Shown: one piece after another, positions 34,596-45,793 of the stretch | Layout of the letters: each line of letters starts with the position of its first letter | Numbering within the stretch: the first letter of the stretch is position 1 | Origin: Lotus japonicus | Taxonomy: Eukaryota; Streptophyta; Magnoliopsida; Fabales; Fabaceae | Reading direction: 5' to 3' | DNA: 64,000 nucleotides | Assembly (NCBI RefSeq): GCF_012489685.1 | Contig: NC_080042.1 | Span: 21,962,150 to 22,026,149, forward strand | Program-made: the position numbers and the translations under genes | The notes under the pieces: generated by a model | Seen by the model: the letters and a program-made list of their open reading frames with translations, nothing else | The model's database searches: none | Told to the model about the DNA's origin: nothing

Positions 34596-34610
34596 CAAAA
34601 AGGGGGAGTA
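34596..34610 (+). promoter_or_regulatory. Upstream polypurine tract
   Basis: CAAAAAGGGGGAGTA lies about 490 bp before the polypurine tract that adjoins the LTR. The same word, with the same flank GCTTATGA, occurs at 24249-24263 and in inverse at 55252-55266 and 63438-63452. It could prime plus-strand synthesis like a central polypurine tract; that role is inferred. Confidence 0.6.
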
Positions 34611-35087
34611 CAAAAAATGGTTTTGATAAACTTTTAATTCTATTTTATTATATAAAACCAATTGAGGAGAATAAGTATCAGATACTTATAGCACATAGAT
34701 ATTGCCAAGCGTCCTAAACAAGGAATACATTTTGTTCAATCTTCTGAACAAATATGCCTCTGACGCCTTATCCCAATACACCTGGACAATACTCTACGTT
34801 TCTATGTGATCTACGCAAGTTCTGAACCATCAATCTCTGATGAGTATACATTCTTCCTTGCGAATCTTCAGATCACATCACAAGACTCCGAATCTAGACC
34901 CTTCATCATTTCATCAAGTCTTAGATTCAGGGGGAGTCCCCAGCTCAGAATCAGGTGCTATCCTAGATTCAGAAGGAGCAATATAAACTGTTACACAAGG
35001 ATAAGTTTAAACTCTGATCTCTTCTCTATTGTGTATTCAGTTTATTGACTTAGAATTGTTCATCAAAATACTTGTTTTGTCATCATT

Positions 35088-35101
35088 AAAAAGGGGGAGA
35101 T
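35088..35101 (+). promoter_or_regulatory. Polypurine tract of the SIRE-like element
   Basis: AAAAAGGGGGAGAT directly precedes the LTR start TGTAAGATC at 35102. The same arrangement stands at 24718-24731. Confidence 0.85.
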
Positions 35102-36327
35102 TGTAAGATCAAGATTTGATCAGTGGTTGCATCTCTATATTTTGATGATTACAATTAAGGTTTTTGAGGATGAACAATTATGGTACTCTAACGTTTGTCT
35201 CTTTTAGTTGTGACAAACAGGTTCTGATTCCGACCCAAGCTTATTATATCAGAAGATAAAGACCCAAGGGTAACCATAAGAGAGTTCTAAAGCTTACCAT
35301 GTTTGCTCAGAACAATGGCATATACTTCAAAAGTTCTGAAGATAGAAGCTCTCAAGAGGTACTGAAGAACCGGAGTCAGAAGTTCTGAAGACCAGTTGTT
35401 CCAGAAGGAACGATTCTGAAGAAGAAAGACTCAAGTTCTGAAGACCGGCAACAAGTTGGCTCTGAAGACCCAAGCTATTCTAGCTCTGGCGTTCAGAAGT
35501 TCTGAGGAACATGTCCAGAAGCAGAAGCTGCAAGGTCAGAGGATCCAAGCTTCCGTCTGACACTGATCTGAAGCTTCACCAACGTCCATCTGAAGCACAC
35601 CAGATCAGAAGCACACCAACGTCCATCTGAAGCACACTGATCAGAAGCTTCACCAACGTCCATCTGAAGCACACCAGATCATAGCCTGCCCGCCACCTAC
35701 CTCGTTCAGTCTAGCAGTCTGATATTACAAGATTGCCACTCCAACGGATAAAACACTAGCAATGGCTACATCAAATGTCTTGGAGTATATAAGGACTGGT
35801 GATAGAATAAAGAGGCTAAGAAACTTTGCTGATATTCCTGAATTCATCTAACCAATCTCTTAGCAATATTTCTTCAGTATTCTTAAACATCTGAGTTTAC
35901 CATTAGCTTTTCAGAAGCATTTACTGTAAACCCAAAACCTTTTACAAACACTTTGTAAAGTTCCTTAAGAGACCAAGGTTGGTCGGATCTTGAGAGGACT
36001 GGTTGATCAGCTTCTTGAGAGAATACTAGTGAGAAAATCAGTGTACTGTTAGTCACTTTGAAGGTCGCAAGTGCAGTTGTAACATTCATTGATTTTAGTG
36101 GATTGCCTTTATCAGAAGAAGGAAGAAATCACCTTCACGGGTGGACTGGATTAGCTTGAGCTTTTATCTCAAGTGAACCAGGATAAAATACTTGCGTGCT
36201 CTACTTTATATTCTTTAGCACCTAGTTCTTATCTTTAAGTTTGCCAAAACTTTAAAAGGGGAAACGTTTATCCAAAAACTCTATTCAAACACCCCCCCCC
36301 CCTTTTCTAGTGTTTTTCGCACCATCA
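35102..36327 (+). mobile_element. Right LTR of the SIRE-like element (1226 bp)
   Basis: Starts TGTAAGATC after the polypurine tract and ends TTTTTCGCACCATCA. It shows a local expansion of the ACCAACGTCCATCTGAAGCA unit (three copies near 35578-35672 against one in the left LTR) and a CACCCCCCCCCCCC run near 36290. AATTA follows it. Confidence 0.88.
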
Positions 36328-36771
36328 AATTATACAAAATATAGACAAAATTACAATACCAATTTTGAGGTTTGCTGCAACGAGCAAAGAATTGGGATTA
36401 ACAACATAACTCCAACACAATAAGCCTCGCATAATGCATCGCCATGAGAAGAACATCAAAAGCAGAGCATCCCTCAAATTAACCTCTAAATGTCCCAAAC
36501 CTCCATGAACCGAGTGAGCTTTCTCTAAATTTGCTGCTGGGAGCTGGTAATGAAATCTCCTTTTCTATCAAAAACATTGTTTCATAGTCCAACAGAAGGC
36601 AATCAGCCAGACTAATTCCATCCTAGGGTCAACTTCCACTTTTAAGCACTAGACTCTTCCTTCACCAAGTGCGCATCAGAGAAAAATCCCCCTCATCAAG
36701 CTAGCCGTGCTTATTAACATCAGCAACTCAATGATTAGCGCAGAGCAACAAAGCCGGGGTGATGTATAGCC
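36328..36771 (-). other. Left flank of the copia insertion, likely LINE-derived
   Basis: No open frame. It is continuous, across the copia element, with 42646-42960, which encodes a LINE RNase H end on the minus strand; this side would then be the LINE 3' part. No poly-A-type tail was identified. Confidence 0.4.
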
Positions 36772-37436
36772 TGTTGTAATATTTACTCAAGGAGTAATAA
36801 TTACATAGTGTTCCAAAATGACAAATGTGTTGCATTGAATGGATTTGAATGATGTCCCACATAGAAAGTAGAGCAACTTTTCAAAGCATTTATATATCAT
36901 TAAATGCCAACTATTCAACAAAGAGACAAAGAGAGGATATAGTGCCACATGTGCATGGTTTGGTGGTCCCAAACTTTTATGTCACATGTTCCATTCACAC
37001 CACCCCTCGCCGGTGTCGGCGTGGGTGTAGAGGCGCTAGTGGCGGCTTGTAGACGGCACGACACTTGAGCACGACGCAGCAACGCAGTTGCCGTAATGTC
37101 CGTTTGTTTTGCTCGTTTTTGAATTCGGATTTTTGCAACTATTGGTAACAGACATATCTGGTGGTAACAGACACATCTGGTCGCAACCTTATACATTGTT
37201 CTGTTTTTGCCTATAAATACAGTGCATATTCAGAATTAAATTTACAATCATATCCTCTGTTTTTCAGAAAACACTTCGCTTACATTTCGAGTTTTCATTA
37301 GTCTTGTGCAAACTCGAAGCAAGGCTAATTATCCTGGATATTCTTGCATCCAAAATCTAAGACGAATTCAGAGAGTTCTTGAAATACTTTAAGGAAAGTG
37401 ATTTCATCACGATCAAGCCTATTCATTTTTCTAACA
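36772..37436 (+). mobile_element. 5' LTR of the copia element (665 bp)
   Basis: Ends CTAACA at 37436. It contains TATAAATACAG (about 37211-37221), a likely TATA box, followed by the R/U5 region. Compared with the 3' LTR it lacks two short pieces: part of a 31-bp palindrome, and a GGTAACAGATACAATTTATG-type piece. Confidence 0.88.
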
Positions 37437-38121
37437 ATCTTAAAGTATATTCAAATGGCTACTCATGCTTCTGTCTCCAGTATCAAAGTCATGAACCAGG
37501 ATCTTGTCAAACTTGATCGCTTCGATGGAACGAATTTCACTCGCTGGCAAGACAAGATGATTTTTCTCCTGACTACACTGAAGATATATTATGTGTTAGA
37601 CCCTGATCTAACACCAATTGCTGAACCAAAAGATGATGATTCTGATGAACTTAAGACCGAAAGAAAAAGCGCAGAGAGGATGAGTTGCTATGCCGTGGAC
37701 ATATTCTGAACACTCTCTCCGACCGCCTCTATGATCTATACACAGACACTCAGTCCGCAGTGGAAATATGGAAAGCATTGGAATTCAAATTCAAGGCTGA
37801 GGAAGAAGGTACTAAAAAGTTCTTAATATCTAAATATTTCGATTTCAAAATGTTGGATACAAAACCTATCCTGCAACAAGTGCACGAGTTACAGGTTCTC
37901 GTAAATAAGATAAAGGCAGTAAAAATAGACATCCCTGAAGCCTTTCAAGTTGGTGCAATCATTGCAAAATTGCCACCTTCCTGGAATGGTTACAGGAAGA
38001 AACTGATGCACAATTCTGAAGACTTCTCATTGGAGAAATTCAGAAACACCTTCGTATCGAGGAGGAATCGAAGGTCAGAGACAAGGCTGAGTCTTCTGGT
38101 TTCTCTAAGGCAAATGTTGTG
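37437..38121 (+). pseudogene. Copia gag, N-terminal part, frameshifted
   Basis: Starts MATHASVSSIKVMNQDLVKL at 37455. The FDGTNFTRWQDKMIFLL segment is the usual gag start. A frame change near 37700 moves it to the frame 37685-38122 (ILNTLSDRLYDLYTDTQSAV, KLPPSWNGYRKKLM). The next frame begins at 38119. No initiator-Met primer sequence is present between the LTR and the start. Confidence 0.85.
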
Positions 38122-39449
38122 ACTGCAAAAGGCAAGAAAAAATATGATGGCAAACAGCAACATCTCGGACCAAGGAAAGAACATAATAAGTTCAAAAACA
38201 ACAATGGAACAAAAGGTCCAAAGGGTGGATGCTATGTTTGCAGAAAGCCTGGCCACTTTGCTAGAGACTACAGACAAAACAAGGCTAAAAAGGAAGTGAA
38301 TGATGTCCAAGTTGATGATGAAATAATCGCTACTGTAAGCGAAATTATGGCTGTAAAGGGTAAAGTCCCAGGGTGGTGGTATGATACATGTGCCTCTGTT
38401 CATGTATCATATGACAAAGCATCGTTCAAGACTTACTCTGAATCAACTGATGATCAAGAAGTGCAGATAGGAAATGAAGTTCGATCAAAGGTTGTCGGAA
38501 CTAGAACTGTCGAACTCAATTTCACTTCCGGAAAGAAAGTTACTCTTGTTAATGTGTTGCATGTTCAAGAGATGAGTAGGAACCTTGTTAGTGGGGATTT
38601 GTTGGGAAAACCAGGAATCAAATCTGTGTATGAATCTGGGAAACTTATATTAACCCGGAATGGGGTATTTGTAGGAAAAGGATATTCCGCTGAGGGAATG
38701 ATCAAATTATGTACTATTGACAACATTATTAATAAAGTTTCCAATTCTGCTTATATGATTGATTCTGTTTCCTTATGGCATTCTAGATTAGCACATATTG
38801 GTATTAGTACTATGAATAGACTAATTAAATCCAAATTAATCTCATGTAACATTCATGATTTTGAAAAATGCGAAATATGTGTTAAATCTAAAATGATCAA
38901 GAAACCTTTCAAAAGTGTTGAAAGAAAATTTAATTTACTTGATCTTGTACATTTTGACTTATGTGAACTTAATGGCATGCTAACCCGTGGGGGAAATAGA
39001 TATTTCATAACATTCATAGACGATTGTTCTAGGTAACTCATGTTTACCTATTGAAGCATAAAGATGATGCTTTTAGTGCCTTTAAATCATACAAAGCAGA
39101 AGTAGAAAATCAATTAAATAAAACTATCAAAGTTTTAAGAAGTAATAGGGGTGGAGAATATTTCTCTACAGAATTCGATTCTTTTTGTGAAGAACATGGC
39201 ATTATACATGAATGTTCTGCACCGCGTACACCACAACAAAATGGTCTCGCTGAAAGAAAGAATCGAACCTATCAAGAAATGATAAACTGCATGCTAATGC
39301 ATTCTGAATTATCATTTAATTTATGGGGCGAGGCACTTTTATCTACATGTCATATTATTAACCGGATACCCCTAAAAATGACCGGACATACGAAATATGG
39401 AAGGGTAGATCACCCAATATCAGTTATTTTAGAGTGTGGGGGTGCGTAG
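38119..39449 (+). pseudogene. Copia zinc knuckle, protease and integrase, broken
   Basis: 38119-39036 carries the zinc knuckle with the last Cys replaced by Tyr (CYVCRKPGHFARDY), the protease core with Cys in place of Gly (YDTCASVHVS), the preintegrase box (WHSRLAHIGISTMNRL, CEICVKSKMIKKPF) and the first integrase Asp region (VHFDLCELNG). A stop follows at 39034. 39051-39449 continues with the second Asp replaced by Asn (LRSNRGGEYF) and the third motif PRTPQQNGLAERKNRT. Four of the expected key residues are changed. Confidence 0.87.
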
Positions 39450-41379
39450 AATATTACAAAAATATGGATCCAAAGAGAACAAAATTGGGTCCCCGTGGAA
39501 TTGGATGTGCGTTCATCGGATATGCCACAAACAGTAAGGCATATAGACTTCTAAATCTTGAGTCTAATGTCATAGTCGAATCCAGAGATGTGGAAATCTT
39601 TGAAAATCTTATAACAAAGAATAAAGACTATGAAACGCACACTAATGAGGAATCTCGAGATATACATTCTCAAGAAGTTGTAGAAATACAACCTGAACCT
39701 AGAAAAAGTAAGAGAATTCGAAAGACTAAAAACTTAGGTTCAGATGAAATCGATTCTCAACTCATTTCCTTTTACCTTGTTGAAGGTATTGTAAGAATGA
39801 TGTGCATAAAATTCCTATTATTCTACAATTAGAGGATGATCCTAAAACGTATAAGGAAGCCATGGCTTCAAGGGATTCCTCTTTTTGGAAAGATGCAATC
39901 CGAGATGAAATAGATTCAATCTTGTCTAATCAAACCTGGGAACTAGTTGATCTTCCAAAAGGTTCAAGACCTATTGGATGTAAATGGGTGTTTAGGAAAA
40001 AATTTCATACTGATGGAACATTAAATACCTATAAGGCTAGATAAGTAGCCAAAGGATTTAGACAAAAGGAAGGTATTGATTACTTTGACACATATGCGCC
40101 AGTTGCAAGAACAACCACAATTAGAGTATTGTTTGCATTAGCCTCAATAAATGATCTTGTAGTACATCAAATGGATGTTAAAACTGCATTTTTAAATGGA
40201 GATCTAGATGCGGAAATTTACATGGAACAACCAGAGGGTTACATACTTCCTGGAAATGAACAGAAAGTGTGCAAACTAGTAAAATCTCTATATGGCCTAA
40301 AACAGGCGCCAAAACAATGACATCAGAAATTTGACTCGGTCATAATTTCAAATGGATTCATTCCGAATTCTTGTGACAAATGTCTATACACAAAGGTGCA
40401 GAACGATACTACAATATTTCTTTGTCTTTATGTGGATGATATGTTGATCATGAGCAATACCATGGATGGAATTCTAGAAACAAAGAATTTTCTAAAGTCC
40501 TCTTTCAAGATGAAAGATCTTGGACAAGTTGATACCATTTTAGGTATCAAAGTTATAAGAAATAGTGGGGGTTATGAACTTAGTCAAACACATTACATTG
40601 AGAAAATGTTAGATAAGTTCAAACACCTACGATTTAAGGAAGTAAATACTCCCTTTGATCCTAGCATCAAACTTGAAAAGAATAAAGGAAGGGCAGTGGC
40701 CCAGTTGGAATATGCAAGCGCTATTGGATGTCTAATGTATCTAATGCAATGCACCAGACCCGACATTGCATTCTCTGTTGGTAAGATGAGTAGATACACT
40801 AGCAATCCAAATGGTGAGCATTGGAAGGCAGTTACAAGGATATTTGGCTATGTTTCAAAAACCAAAGATCTTGGACTTCATTATGATAGGTTTCCAGCAA
40901 TACTAGAAGGATATACCGATTCTAGATGGATATCGAGTGCTAGAGATCATAAATCCACCACTGGGTGGATATTCACATTGGCTGGAGGGGAAATTTCTTG
41001 GAAGAGCAAGAAACAGACGTGTATTACCCTCTCCACCATGGAATCAAAATTCGTGGCTCTAGCTTCTGCAGGACAAGAAGCTGAATGGCTAAGAGATCTC
41101 CTATTGGAAATTCCATTGGCTAAAGAAAATGTTTCAAAAGTTTTGATACATTGTGATAGCGAAGCCACCCTAGCCAGAGCATACAGTGAAGTATATAATG
41201 GGAAATCTAGACACATAGGTCTGACACATTCTCTCGTGAGAAAGATGATTAAAGATGGAATTATCTCACTGACTTATATACGAACAAGCTATAATCTAGC
41301 AGATCCTTTTACTAAGCCACTGGCCAGAGACTTAGTAAAGAATACCTCGAGAGGTATGGGATTAAAACTCCTTGAGTAA
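39434..41379 (+). pseudogene. Copia RT and RNase H, broken
   Basis: Successive frames carry the C-terminal integrase (GPRGIGCAFIGYATNSKAYR), RT (LPKGSRPIGCKWVFRKKFH, HQMDVKTAFLNGDL, KSLYGLKQAPKQ, LYVDDMLIMSNTMDG) and RNase H (GYTDSRWISSARDHKSTTG; TLSTMESKFVALASA, with Lys where Glu is usual; ADPFTKPLARDL). Stops or shifts near 39800, 40042 and 40318 break it. The RT active site YVDD is kept. Confidence 0.88.
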
Positions 41380-41906
41380 GAGTTCCAACAACGCTAGCAA
41401 CCCAATCTGAAGTTAAGAAAACCTTAACCTAAGATTCAATGGGTAACAACAAATCGTTGATTTGGATGACAATGCAACATTAAGCAACAATGTTGACTAT
41501 TAGATTTTGAGGGTTGAGTATCAATATACTCTTAATGAACTTCTTGATCGAAATATGTGGTTTTGCGAAAATCACATACGATATGAACTTCACCTATATG
41601 AATTTCGAGATGGTGCCGTCTCAAATGAGAGTTGGAGTTTCTCTCATAAAAATTCACGAAAAACAGGAAAGCACATGGCCATAAAAAGTTCTAGGTGAGG
41701 AAAATGTAGGCGAAGGATCACAAACGAGTGTGTGTATTTTTTATGCCGGTATGATCATTAGGAATATAGGTTCAAAGCACAACTACCTAATATTCCGATT
41801 ATACTCTGCACAATATTTACTAAGGTTTAGTTCAAATCGAAAGATACTAAACTGTATTAACACTCAGGTGTTTCTATTTCTGGAATAGGCATTGTCATTT
41901 ATGTAA
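41380..41906 (+). other. Copia 3' untranslated region
   Basis: About 530 bp between the RNase H stop and the polypurine tract. No ORF of note except a short one (41507-41698) without known content. Confidence 0.6.
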
Positions 41907-41918
41907 CAAGTGGGGGAT
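41907..41918 (+). promoter_or_regulatory. Polypurine tract of the copia element
   Basis: CAAGTGGGGGAT directly precedes the 3' LTR start TGTTGTAAT. Confidence 0.8.
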
Positions 41919-42640
41919 TGTTGTAATATTTACTCAAGGAGTAATAATTACATAGTGTTCCAAAATGACAAATGTGTTGCATTGATTGGATTTGAATGAA
42001 GTCCCACATAGAAAGTGGATTAACTTTTCAAAGCATTTATATATCATTAAATGCCAACCATTCAACAAAGAGACAAAGAGAGGATATAGTGCCACATGTG
42101 CATGGTTTGGTGGTCCCAAACTTTTATGTCACATGTTCCATTCACACCACCCCTCGCCGGTGTCGCCACGGTGGCGACACCGGCGTGGGCGTAGAGGCGC
42201 TAGTGGCGGCTTGTAGACGGCACGGCACTTGAGCACTTGAGCACGACGCAACGACGGCAGCACAATTGCCGTAAAGTCCGTTTGTTTTGCTCGTTTTTTA
42301 ATTCGGATTTTTGCAACTATTGGTAACAGACATATCTGGTAGTAACAGACACATCTGTTGGTAACAGATACAATTTATGAAGGGTCGCAACCTTATACAT
42401 TGTTCTGTTTTTGCCTATAAATACAGTGCATATTCAGAATTCAATATACAATCATATCCTCTATTTTTCAGAAAACACTTCGCTTACATTTCGAGTTTTC
42501 ATTAGTCTTGTGCAAACTAGAAGCAAGGCTGATTATCCTGGGTATTCTTGCATCCAAACTCTAAGACGAATCCAGAGAGTGCTTGAAATACTTTAAGGAA
42601 AGTGATTTCATCATGATCAAGCCTATTCATTTTTCTAACA
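41919..42640 (+). mobile_element. 3' LTR of the copia element (722 bp)
   Basis: Matches the 5' LTR but holds a near-perfect 31-bp palindrome (42155-42185) and an extra GGTAACAGATACAATTTATG-type stretch. It ends CTAACA, followed by the duplication TAGCC. Confidence 0.9.
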
Positions 42641-42645
42641 TAGCC

Positions 42646-42960
42646 ACCTTCGGAGCATAGACTAGAAAAAAACCCCTCTACATTCATAGCTGCGAGAAAC
42701 TGCTGAAGAACAAATGTAATCCTCATGAAACATCGAGTGTACTACACCGCCGAAACCACCCTTCCACAGAATCATTGGACAGCAACACAGTACAAGCCCT
42801 GGCGGCTTAAATTGATCTACATAACCATAAATCATCCTCCCTATTACAACCCTTCTTTGCAAGGTAATTAGCCACAATGTTGCTTGTTCTAAAATTATGA
42901 GATACCTTAATACAATTTACCTTCTTTCTCAGCATATCAATCTTATTCAGCATGTTCAGA
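42646..42960 (-). pseudogene. LINE RNase H C-terminal relic, interrupted by copia
   Basis: The minus strand reads LNMLNKIDMLRKKVNCIKVS and then HNFRTSNIVANYLAKKGC, the usual C-terminal end of plant LINE RNase H (R..N..A..LAK.G). A stop follows after REDDLWLCRSI. The copia element at 36772-42640 is inserted just beyond it. It is complementary in content to the RNase H start at 22070-22440, but the two are far apart and need not be one insertion. Confidence 0.7.
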
Positions 42961-43119
42961 AGCTTCCAAGTCCCGGAATAGTTTTAATTGAGTAGATGCA
43001 GATGGTAAGGAGAAATGTATCTGTTTTACTATTTTTATACTAGTAAAAGTAATATTTTTACCTTTTATATATTATTATATATTTAATAAAATCAATATCA
43101 TCAATATATATATTAGAAA

Positions 43120-43213
43120 AAAGAAGAACTTCCATCAGGCCAATTTGATGAGGTGTCACTCCCAGATTAATTCTCAGGCAAATTTGATGAGATGTGACTC
43201 ACAGATTAATAAA
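43120..43213. repeat. Two units of an about 38-bp repeat next to the palindrome
   Basis: Two units of CAGGCCAATTTGATGAGGTG (second CAGGCAAATTTGATGAGATG) with TCACTCCCAGATTAATTCT. Three inverse units of the same repeat stand at 49687-49800 in the palindrome centre. Both sites also share GAAGAACTTCCATCA / TGATGGAAGTTCTTC beside the array. Confidence 0.8.
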
Positions 43214-43215
43214 GC

Positions 43216-43246
43216 ACTAGTGTTTTTTACCCGTGCGTTGCACGAG
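43216..43246 (-). mobile_element. Helitron-type 3' terminus, left end of the palindrome
   Basis: On the minus strand a CGTGC/GCACG-type hairpin is followed by TAAAAAACACTAG and a T. The CTAG is at 43217-43220. It is the mirror of the end at 52972-52975. Confidence 0.6.
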
Positions 43247-44859
43247 GAATTTGTTTATTGTATTTGATACATCGATTAATATTTTAAATTATAAAATATT
43301 TAAGATGCTAAGAATGTAAGAACAATCATAATAAATATGTTGATATTTAAAGAGCACAAATTCAGACACTCGATTTTAGTGCTTTATAAGCATACACTTC
43401 ATTAACTGATATAAAGATTTTGAAAAACACAGAAGTTAATAAGCCAAAAGCTTTAAGTTTTGCATATGTGAGGTATAACTGAATTTTGTTTGTGAAGATG
43501 TATACTCGTGTTGCATAAAGGGTAATGCTTTTGTGTTTTAGATATGTAACAATACATAAATATATAATTATTGTATAAATTATTATAAATACACTTAAGT
43601 TATAGAAAAAATGAATTTTTTTTGAACTCCTACAAATTTTCATTTTACATATAAAATGTTCCTCCCCGTGAGACCTCGTAACTCTAATTTGTTAGCACAA
43701 ACAAATTTAGGTCATAATTTTATAGTACACATGTATTAATATTTTTTATTCCTCGTACTTTTCTTACTATCCAATTATTATAGTTATAAACATATATAAA
43801 TATACACTCTTAAAATTTTGAAAACAATACTAAAATTAATTATATTAAATTTTTCTATTAAAATAATATCAATCAATTAGTTTTTATAAAATATAATGAT
43901 TATATAAAAAAGTATACTGATACTCTCACGTAGGTAGCATTATAGTAGTTTAAAATTAAAACATATCAATTGAAAATTATACGCAAATACAAACAACAGC
44001 CGCTTTTAGGTTTCAGAAAGATAAGCAGTAGAGAATTCCGTGTATCTCCAGAACAAATATTTCTAGTGCTTTTACTGTGATATTTGCTCTTGTGTTTGAG
44101 GCATGTATCAATACCTTGGTTTATTTCTAGCTTTTTGACCCGTAGGAGCTTTTTCTTTTAATTTTACATGAATTTTCATGTAAAATGTTCATCTCCGTGG
44201 GAACTCTTAACCCTATAGTTTATCTTAAACAAAAATACACTATATATGTATTAATGTTTTTTAATCTCCGCATGACACATTTTAATCATCAAATTATCAT
44301 GCCTTTATATTTGTTTCTTTTTAAAACTTTTAAAAAGTTATGAAAAAAGTAATGACATCATATTGATTTTTTATTTACCACTCATAGGAATTAGATTTCG
44401 ACCTATAAGTTCAAACAATCATTTTTTATCTATGTGTTGCATGAAGAACTTTCTCTTGTGCTTAAGACATGTTCAATACCATACTTTAGCAATATTTTCA
44501 AAAACTAAAGGACATACTTAATGAGATATATAATGCTACATAATGTGTTCCTCTAATTTGATTTTCCTCTATTTATAACTCATCTCGTCCTAGTACTAAG
44601 TAACTACTATAATAACATCTAACTATCTTAGCAGTCCCTGATTAATTTCCCCTTCTGTTACATCCTTACATGAGTTTGAAAATTTAAGTAAACACACTTC
44701 TCTTAGGTGATAAATGGAAACAATATAGAAACAACCGCAGTCCGCAGCTAATGAGAAACTCTGCCAAATTCACCTAGCACCCATCAAATCTCTGCGTGTC
44801 CATAGTAGCTCTGTGGACCCTCAGGACCAGATCAGCTCCCTTTTCCTTTCCTGTAATTA

Positions 44860-45330
44860 ATATATAATAAAAATAAGACAAATTAAGAAAAAATCAAGAA
44901 ATAAACAACCTAAATCCTAATCAAATCTAAAATTTAAAAAGGTATTAATTAAAGATAGATAACAACTATCAAAATCTAGAAAATCACAATAAAAACCTAT
45001 AAATCATAAATTAAAAAAAATCCGAAAATTCAATAAAGACACCATAAAAAATAATTAATAACCTCAAAATAAATCTAAAATAAAATAAAATATCCAAGAT
45101 ATAATCAAGAAATAAACAACCTAAATCCTAATCAAATCTAAAATTTAAAAAGGTACTAACTAAAGATAGATAAAAATTACCAAAATCTAGCAAATCACAA
45201 TAAAAACTCATAAAATTCGGAATCAAATAAAAATCCGAAAATTCAATAAAAATACGATAAAAACTAATTAATACTCTCAAAATAAAATACAATACCCAAG
45301 AAAAAATCAAGAAGTAAAAAGCTTAAATCC
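44860..45330. repeat. Tandem duplication inside the left arm
   Basis: AAGAAATAAACAACCTAAATCCTAATCAAATCTAAAATTT with following sequence occurs near 44900 and again near 45105, about 210 bp apart, so the arm carries two to three tandem units. The solo LTR is inserted into the third AAATCCTAATCAAATC. The right arm shows the matching inverted units near 50940, 51140 and 51340. Confidence 0.75.
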
Positions 45331-45793
45331 TGTAACACCCCGATTTCCGGGTGTCACTGTAGTAACCAAAAATAAACTTTACGCGGAAAACAGGTAATTT
45401 TTTTTTTATTCCTTTAAATTAAAGCGATAAAGAAATAAAGGCATAACCCATCAACTAAACTAACCAATATACAATATATACACATGTACAGCCTCAGCTG
45501 CACTCCACGTCACGCGAACCCGCAGTGACTCCAAAGTAATATGCCCGTAGGCAAATATATACAACACCAGAACTGTAAGTAAAAGTATCAAATATACAGT
45601 CATCCAAGAGAAAGTCGGCACCCAAAAATGGCCTGAACATAAGACCCCTATACTCCGACAGACTCTCTGTGATCCTCCTCAAAAGAACCACACAAAAAGC
45701 CACACATCGGGAACCTACCCTGTCCCAAAAAGTAAGACGATCAGAGCTCTACACAAAAAATGACGCTAGCCTAACCTATCCTCCCAGTCCAGC

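Larger units (their letters stand above)
24732..36327 (+). mobile_element. SIRE-like Ty1/copia retrotransposon, nearly full length
   Basis: LTR (24732-25929), primer site (25932-25943), gag, pol, a 1024-codon extra ORF, a 150-codon second ORF, polypurine tract (35088-35101) and LTR (35102-36327). The order and the long extra ORF after pol are those of the SIRE (Maximus) lineage. Stops and frameshifts in gag, pol and both extra ORFs make it non-autonomous. It lacks a normal duplication because its left LTR adjoins another internal region; AATTA follows the right LTR. Confidence 0.88.
36772..42640 (+). mobile_element. Complete but dead Ty1/copia element, duplication TAGCC
   Basis: LTRs at 36772-37436 and 41919-42640 both begin TGTTGTAATATTTACTC and end TTTTTCTAACA. 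The element is flanked by the perfect 5-bp duplication TAGCC (36767-36771 and 42641-42645). It holds gag, pol and a polypurine tract (41907-41918). Frameshifts, stops and replaced catalytic residues make it inactive. Lineage within copia is not settled: gag is of the type with ILNTLSDRLYDLYTDTQSAV, not SIRE. Confidence 0.93.

Noticed and set aside
36915..37196. Arg/Thr-rich minus ORF in the copia 5' LTR
   Set aside because: Antisense to the LTR and not kept in the 3' LTR, where the palindrome changes the frame.
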